Under the pieces are notes generated by a model, which worked only from the letters and a program-made list of their open reading frames with translations, was not told the DNA's origin and ran no database searches. Source: Phycisphaerae bacterium (lineage in GTDB: Bacteria; Planctomycetota; Phycisphaerae; Phycisphaerales; SM1A02). Taken from it: 64,000 bases of DNA. The DNA lies in the NCBI GenBank assembly GCA_016845245.1, contig JAERSY010000067.1:1-64000 (forward strand). Reading direction: 5' to 3'. Below are positions 60,609 through 64,000 of the stretch, piece after piece (position 1 is the stretch's first letter; the number at the start of each line of letters is the position of its first letter). The position numbers and the translations under genes were made by a program.

Positions 60609-61421
60609 ATGTTTTCCGGAACATGGCTATTAGCAGGCATCGCCCTTGGGGCGGTGTCTGTTTTGCCATTTGCATTGTGGCGTCATAAACGTGATGTCAA
60701 AAAGTTAGAAGATGCAATGAAGCGTGCGCAAGCTTCCGAGCGCATGGCTGAAATCGGAAACATGACGTCTGGGCTTGCGCATGAAATCAAGAATCCACTC
60801 TCAACAGTGGGATTAAACGCACAGCTTCTTGCGGAAGACATCGAACAACTCGACATTAAAAAAGAAGAATCAAGTCGCATTACAAAACGGCTTGAATCAC
60901 TGTCAAGAGAAGTTGAACGGTTAAGGGGGATTCTCGATGATTTTCTTCAGTTTGCAGGCCGGATGAAACTTGATTGCAGCGTTCAGGATTTTCGGACGAT
61001 GCTTGAAGAGCTTGAAGATTTTTATCAACCACAATGTGACATTGAGGGTGTCGTGTTCCGAATGCAGCTCCCTGAGCACGCGGTCAATGTGAACATTGAT
61101 ACGTCATTACTCAAACAAGCGATTCTAAACTTGCTCATTAACGCAACGCAGGCGATGTCAGATTCTGAAGACAAGGAACTCATGGTTCGTCTTGAAACTC
61201 AGAAGCATGAAGCACGCCTACACATCATCGATACTGGCCACGGCATTGAAAAAGCAAAAGTCGAGGAAATTTTCCACCCTTATGTATCAACAAAGCGAGG
61301 GGGAACAGGACTTGGTTTACCCACAACCCACCGCATCATTCAGGAACACGGCGGGCACATCAAAGTTGATTCAACTGTCGGCAGGGGAAGTGACTTTTTC
61401 GTGAGTTTGCCACTTGCCTAG
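60609..61421 (+). CDS. Membrane-associated sensor histidine kinase
   Basis: A 270-residue kinase with one N-terminal helix (about 5-23) and no sensor domain. The HisKA box is GLAHEIKNPLSTVGLNAQLL with phospho-histidine H58 preceded by the NtrB-like MTSG, and the HATPase domain shows N-box LLINATQAM, G1 DTGHGI, and G2 GGTGLGLPTTHRIIQEHGG. This is the NtrB/AtoS class. It starts 3 bases after pnp, with no kinase partner next to it. The receiver protein at 7146 is the only response regulator in the window, with no evidence for pairing. Confidence 0.9.
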   Translation: MFSGTWLLAGIALGAVSVLPFALWRHKRDVKKLEDAMKRAQASERMAEIGNMTSGLAHEIKNPLSTVGLNAQLLAEDIEQLDIKKEESSRITKRLESLSREVERLRGILDDFLQFAGRMKLDCSVQDFRTMLEELEDFYQPQCDIEGVVFRMQLPEHAVNVNIDTSLLKQAILNLLINATQAMSDSEDKELMVRLETQKHEARLHIIDTGHGIEKAKVEEIFHPYVSTKRGGTGLGLPTTHRIIQEHGGHIKVDSTVGRGSDFFVSLPLA

Positions 61422-61450
61422 ATGCTCTTTGCTTCTTTTGTTGCACACGC

Positions 61451-61909
61451 TTACGGGAATTCAAATCCTTCGACGCGCGGTGCAATGCGAAACTTAATGA
61501 ACCAATAATAATTGATGAGAAACGCTTCAAACGCTTCTCGTGTGTGTTGAAGATCTTTATCTAGGAAGAAGGGCTGATACTCGAATTCAGCAAGAGTGTT
61601 GTTCCAATCGAGATAGGTTTCATCGTGACGCATTGCACTGAGTGTTGCCATCCCCTCACCAGAACAAAGTTCAGTTCTTGCGCCATTTGAAAACTTCACA
61701 GTCCAAATCGAATGCTCTTTGCCATCGACACCATCATGGTGTTGTTGCAACACTTGGACTGGCTTCGTCGAACGACTAATCGGTTGATGTCGCGTGAGAT
61801 GTAAATCGTTGACAGTTGTAAATTGAAGTGAGGGATGATGCTGTTGACATGCAGTACAGAGCATTGCGATCAAAGTTAAACGCAGGATGTTGGTTCTTGT
61901 ATTCATCAA
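61451..61909 (-). CDS. Lipoprotein B' of a duplicated two-gene module
   Basis: A 152-residue lipoprotein with lipobox MLCTAC, lipidated cysteine at 21. The mature part includes KPVQVLQQ, IWTVKFSNGARTELCSGEG, YLDWNNTL and FFLDKD, which line up with KPVKVMYQ, FWEVKFSDGHRTEVPSSKG, YRDWIEL and GFFLSDE of the protein encoded at 62288. It overlaps gene A' by ATGA. No known domain is recognised. It is the last gene of four minus-strand lipoprotein units and converges with the kinase gene. Confidence 0.72.
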   Translation of the reverse strand: MMNTRTNILRLTLIAMLCTACQQHHPSLQFTTVNDLHLTRHQPISRSTKPVQVLQQHHDGVDGKEHSIWTVKFSNGARTELCSGEGMATLSAMRHDETYLDWNNTLAEFEYQPFFLDKDLQHTREAFEAFLINYYWFIKFRIAPRVEGFEFP

Positions 61910-62250
61910 TCAAACAGCATCGTCCCGCCAAGTTCGACGTAGCGATCCTTAAAGCTTTGCCACCTGTCAGTCATGCCTTCAGTTTCTGCCCACGCTTGGT
62001 CCCAGAGGGCTTCGTTCATTGAGCGGTGGTACTTTTGATCAACTTCGAAGTTTTTAATATCACGCTCTCGCATAACGACTGTGTCAAACGTAGCATCATC
62101 ATAATACACCCTGAATTGACACTCGCCATCGTCAGCTATCCAGCGTGACACATGAATGACGGAGTGAAACTCTTTTTGGTGTGTGCATGCACTTAAAACA
62201 AGAAGCAATGTGATAAATACGAGGCAATGGATTGATTTATGTATGAACAT
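61906..62250 (-). CDS. Lipoprotein A' of a duplicated two-gene module
   Basis: A 114-residue lipoprotein from ATG 62250, with signal peptide FIHKSIHCLVFITLLLVLSAC (in pieces) and lipobox VLSAC, cysteine at 22. Upstream in-frame ATG codons would give an extended N-terminus without the signal shape. The mature part FRVYYDDATFDTVVMRERDI, ending WQSFKDRYVEL, shows a weak match to the interrupted gene at 62850 (YYVQFPESKEFVSVRM, ending WEELLFRLHEHE). Its stop overlaps the start of B' (ATGA). Function unknown. Confidence 0.65.
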   Translation of the reverse strand: MFIHKSIHCLVFITLLLVLSACTHQKEFHSVIHVSRWIADDGECQFRVYYDDATFDTVVMRERDIKNFEVDQKYHRSMNEALWDQAWAETEGMTDRWQSFKDRYVELGGTMLFD

Positions 62251-62287
62251 AATGTTTACTCTAGATAGAAGGGCGATTGCATAACAG

Positions 62288-62848
62288 TTAATCAGGTTTA
62301 AATTTGTATGAGTCAGGCGAATAGAAACCACTCAATGCATCTCTTCCCTCGTGTTGAAAAAAATAATTTGAGTCATCAATAATCTCATATCCATGAAGGG
62401 TACAGTGAATACCACAAACTTTTTCAATATCAATTTTTAAGTATCTGTATAGATTCTTGAGATACCTGCATGCTCTTTCATCAGAAAGGAAGAACCCTTC
62501 AGTTGGGAGATCCCCACCGAAAAAGTTCTCTTGCAATTCAATCCAGTCTCGGTACACCATTTCATATTGTTTTTGACCAAATGCAACTTCTCCCTTAGAT
62601 GATGGCACTTCAGTTCGGTGCCCATCTGAAAATTTCACTTCCCAGAAGCCAAGGTGTTTTTGGTTAAATGATCTTCGATATTGATACATGACTTTTACTG
62701 GTTTTGCTGAAGAAGAGACTTGTGATTGGCGCAACAGGTTAAGACTTTCTTGTTTGAACATCGAGCTAGTCCGAGTTGACTGGGTACAACTTGAAGTTGA
62801 AAAGAAAATCAAGACGATGCACAGGTTTAAGGGAACTCGTCTCAACAT
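62288..62848 (-). CDS. Lipoprotein B of a duplicated two-gene module
   Basis: A 186-residue lipoprotein paralogous to that at 61451. The ATG at 62848 comes one base after the stop of the interrupted gene A (TAACATG), which supports coupling; in-frame ATGs at 62866 and 62872 would overlap it. The signal is LRRVPLNLCIVLIFFSTSSC (in pieces), lipobox TSSC, cysteine at 21. It is longer than B' at the C-terminus (LHGYEIIDDSNYFFQHEGRDALSGFYSPD in pieces). It is AT-richer than the neighbouring core genes. Function unknown. Confidence 0.68.
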   Translation of the reverse strand: MLRRVPLNLCIVLIFFSTSSCTQSTRTSSMFKQESLNLLRQSQVSSSAKPVKVMYQYRRSFNQKHLGFWEVKFSDGHRTEVPSSKGEVAFGQKQYEMVYRDWIELQENFFGGDLPTEGFFLSDERACRYLKNLYRYLKIDIEKVCGIHCTLHGYEIIDDSNYFFQHEGRDALSGFYSPDSYKFKPD

Positions 62849-62849
62849 G

Positions 62850-63233
62850 TTATTCAAACATTTCATGCTCATGAAGTCTAAACAAAAGCTCTTCCCAATA
62901 TGGGTAATATTCATAATATGTGTTGTTTTCCCCTGTGAATGCTGAATTGTCGAGCTGTTCAGCTAAAAAAACAAAATACCGTATCTCGTTCAAAGAAGCG
63001 TCCCCTACACCCATCCTAACTGAAACGAATTCCTTAGATTCAGGAAACTGTACATAGTAGTTATGCCTATTCCTAATAGTGTTGTAGGTAACAAGTGTTG
63101 GTTATTGGTCGATTCTCACATCTCCATCTAGTGGCTCACGACCTGAGCTAGTTCTATCAGCACAACCAACCAGTGCGTAAACACTAGTTAACAAAAAAGT
63201 CAATCGTTTCAATGAAAAACCCCTTGTGAGCAT
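62850..63233 (-). pseudogene. Lipoprotein gene A, interrupted by an in-frame TAA
   Basis: From ATG 63233 with AGGA six bases upstream, the frame encodes MLTRGFSLKRLTFLLTSVY and continues ALVGCADRTSSGREPLDGDVRIDQ, a lipoprotein signal with lipobox LVGC (cysteine 24), then hits TAA at 63104-63102 (codon 44). The same frame stays open after the stop for 83 more codons (PTLVTYNTIRNRHNYYVQF, FVSVRMGVGDASLNEIRYF, NTYYEYYPYWEELLFRLHEHEMFE in pieces) and ends one base before gene B. A single point change restores a 127-residue protein. The stop is TAA, so selenocysteine is excluded. Either a recent nonsense mutation or a sequence error. Confidence 0.7.
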
Positions 63234-63293
63234 ACACAATCCTACGCAGGGGATGATGTAAAGTCAAGGCAATGAATTCCCACTCTGTGTACC

Positions 63294-64000
63294 ATGCCCT
63301 GTGTGAAGCGGATTCTGATTGCCTATAACCCAGTCTCTGGTCGGGGAGAAGCGAGCAAGTTTGCAACAGCCATTGCATCTAATCTGCTGCAACAGCCATG
63401 TGATGTTGAGATGTGTCCAACACAAATTGGCGAGCCAAGCCAATGGTTTTCTCCGATGCTTCAAACGACCCCAGACGCAGTGATAGCAGTCGGCGGAGAT
63501 GGCACACTTCGCCAAATTGCAAGCCAGCTCGTAGGCACTTCGATTCCGGTGTATCACGCAGCGTCTGGCACAGAAAACCTCTTTGCAAAATCGCTCTCGC
63601 TTTCTAATGACCCTCAATGCATTGCACAAGCCGTCATGAAGGGCACTAGTAAAACCATTGATACAGCGACCGCGAATGATGCATTCATGCTTTTAATGGG
63701 CTCAGTTGGATTTGATGCCGAGGTCGTTGCTCGGCTTGCGGCTTCAAGGGGAACTTCAATTACGCACTTGTCATATGCAATGCCAATACTTAAAACGTTC
63801 GCTTCTTTTTCGCCTCCACAAATTTCTATCAATGTGAATGGTGAAACTTTAGTCGAAGCACGAACTGGCTTTGCAGTGGTTGCAAACAGTCGAGCGTATG
63901 CACGCGGGCTAAACCCAGCTCGCGATGCGCTGATTGATGACGGACTGCTTGACGTCGTTTTTTTACCGATGCGCACGCGCCTTCAATGTTTGAAATGGCT
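63294..64000 (+). CDS. Diacylglycerol/lipid kinase family protein, 3' truncated by the window edge
   Basis: The frame opens at ATG 63294 (MPCVKRILIAYNPVSGRGEA) and is still open at base 64000 after 235 codons. It begins with the DAGK catalytic domain: NPVSGRG near 12-18 and the nucleotide-binding GGDGT at 67-71, followed by ASGTENLFAKSL (normally GT-N-x-A, here GTENLFA). A later VGFDAEVVARL and DDGLLDVVFL match the second lobe. A GTG at 63303 could also be the start, and no good ribosome binding site is visible for either. The family phosphorylates diacylglycerol, sphingosine or related lipids (YegS/BmrU types); the substrate is unknown. It is divergent from the interrupted lipoprotein gene by 60 bases. 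Confidence 0.88.
   Translation, partial: MPCVKRILIAYNPVSGRGEASKFATAIASNLLQQPCDVEMCPTQIGEPSQWFSPMLQTTPDAVIAVGGDGTLRQIASQLVGTSIPVYHAASGTENLFAKSLSLSNDPQCIAQAVMKGTSKTIDTATANDAFMLLMGSVGFDAEVVARLAASRGTSITHLSYAMPILKTFASFSPPQISINVNGETLVEARTGFAVVANSRAYARGLNPARDALIDDGLLDVVFLPMRTRLQCLKW

Noticed and set aside
63102-63104. Selenocysteine or pyrrolysine at the internal stop of the lipoprotein gene
   Set aside because: The codon is TAA, not TGA or TAG.
61451-63233. A toxin-antitoxin or phage-defence cassette, given small overlapping genes in an AT-rich stretch
   Set aside because: All four products carry lipoprotein signals and none has a nuclease, kinase, HTH or known toxin motif.

Overview
The window reads as chromosomal core sequence of a Gram-negative member of the Planctomycetota, most probably of the Phycisphaerae type. 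The support is indirect: lipid A enzymes (LpxI, LpxL), LolD/LolE and DsbD show an outer membrane; two ECF sigma factors are each followed by a membrane protein, one with a pilin-like head typical of planctomycetes; two secreted proteins end in dockerin/EF-hand-like calcium loops; many small lipoproteins lack known domains. Base composition is moderate and slightly AT-leaning by eye. No insertion sequence, prophage or CRISPR array was seen.

Layout. 1-2427: 3' part of dnaB, convergent with a Na+/Ca2+ exchanger. 2540-6230: ECF sigma factor, probable anti-sigma protein, coiled-coil exported protein, and an orphan peptide-type ABC permease plus ATPase. 6429-9964: small soluble proteins, a response regulator, LpxL-like acyltransferase and a membrane-anchored coiled-coil protein. 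10304-12805: lysine 6-aminotransferase coupled to a FIST sensor protein. 12809-18661: lipoprotein plus beta-propeller protein, a pseudouridine synthase, clpC, lolD; then lolE to 20459. 20579-22551: glycosyltransferase and surE. 30821-22544 (minus): a long co-directional run dsbD, LOG, lpxI, tlyA-like, gyrA, STAS, exbD, tonB-like. 31203-37887: nusA, infB, rbfA, a DNA-glycosylase-fold protein with a histone-H1-like tail, and a TPR protein, all behind an elaborate structured leader with its own terminator. 37911-45252: yebC, lipoprotein, xer recombinase, tRNA-Lys, SNF2 helicase plus SWIM protein. 45349-46804 (minus): rpsP-trmD-rplS. 46971-49493: site-2 protease, thioredoxin-like lipoprotein, and a second ECF sigma/membrane protein pair. 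49574-51301: rpmI, rplT, methyltransferase, acetyltransferase. 51258-52365 (minus): prfB with its programmed +1 frameshift. 52395-57913: aspartate aminotransferase, two secreted dockerin-like proteins, serA. 58019-61421: rpsO, pnp, histidine kinase. 61451-63233 (minus): a duplicated two-gene lipoprotein module, one copy broken by a stop codon. 63294-64000: 5' part of a diacylglycerol-kinase-family gene.

Most genes belong to information processing (replication, transcription, translation, RNA decay, tRNA/rRNA modification) and envelope biogenesis, and are packed with 1-8 nt overlaps. The most unusual signals are the multi-helix RNA and leader peptide ahead of nusA, the tandem A-B/A'-B' lipoprotein module with a nonsense-interrupted gene, the prfB frameshift site that lacks the usual internal Shine-Dalgarno and instead follows a perfect hairpin, and genes whose -10 box sits 7-9 nt before the start codon, suggesting leaderless mRNAs.
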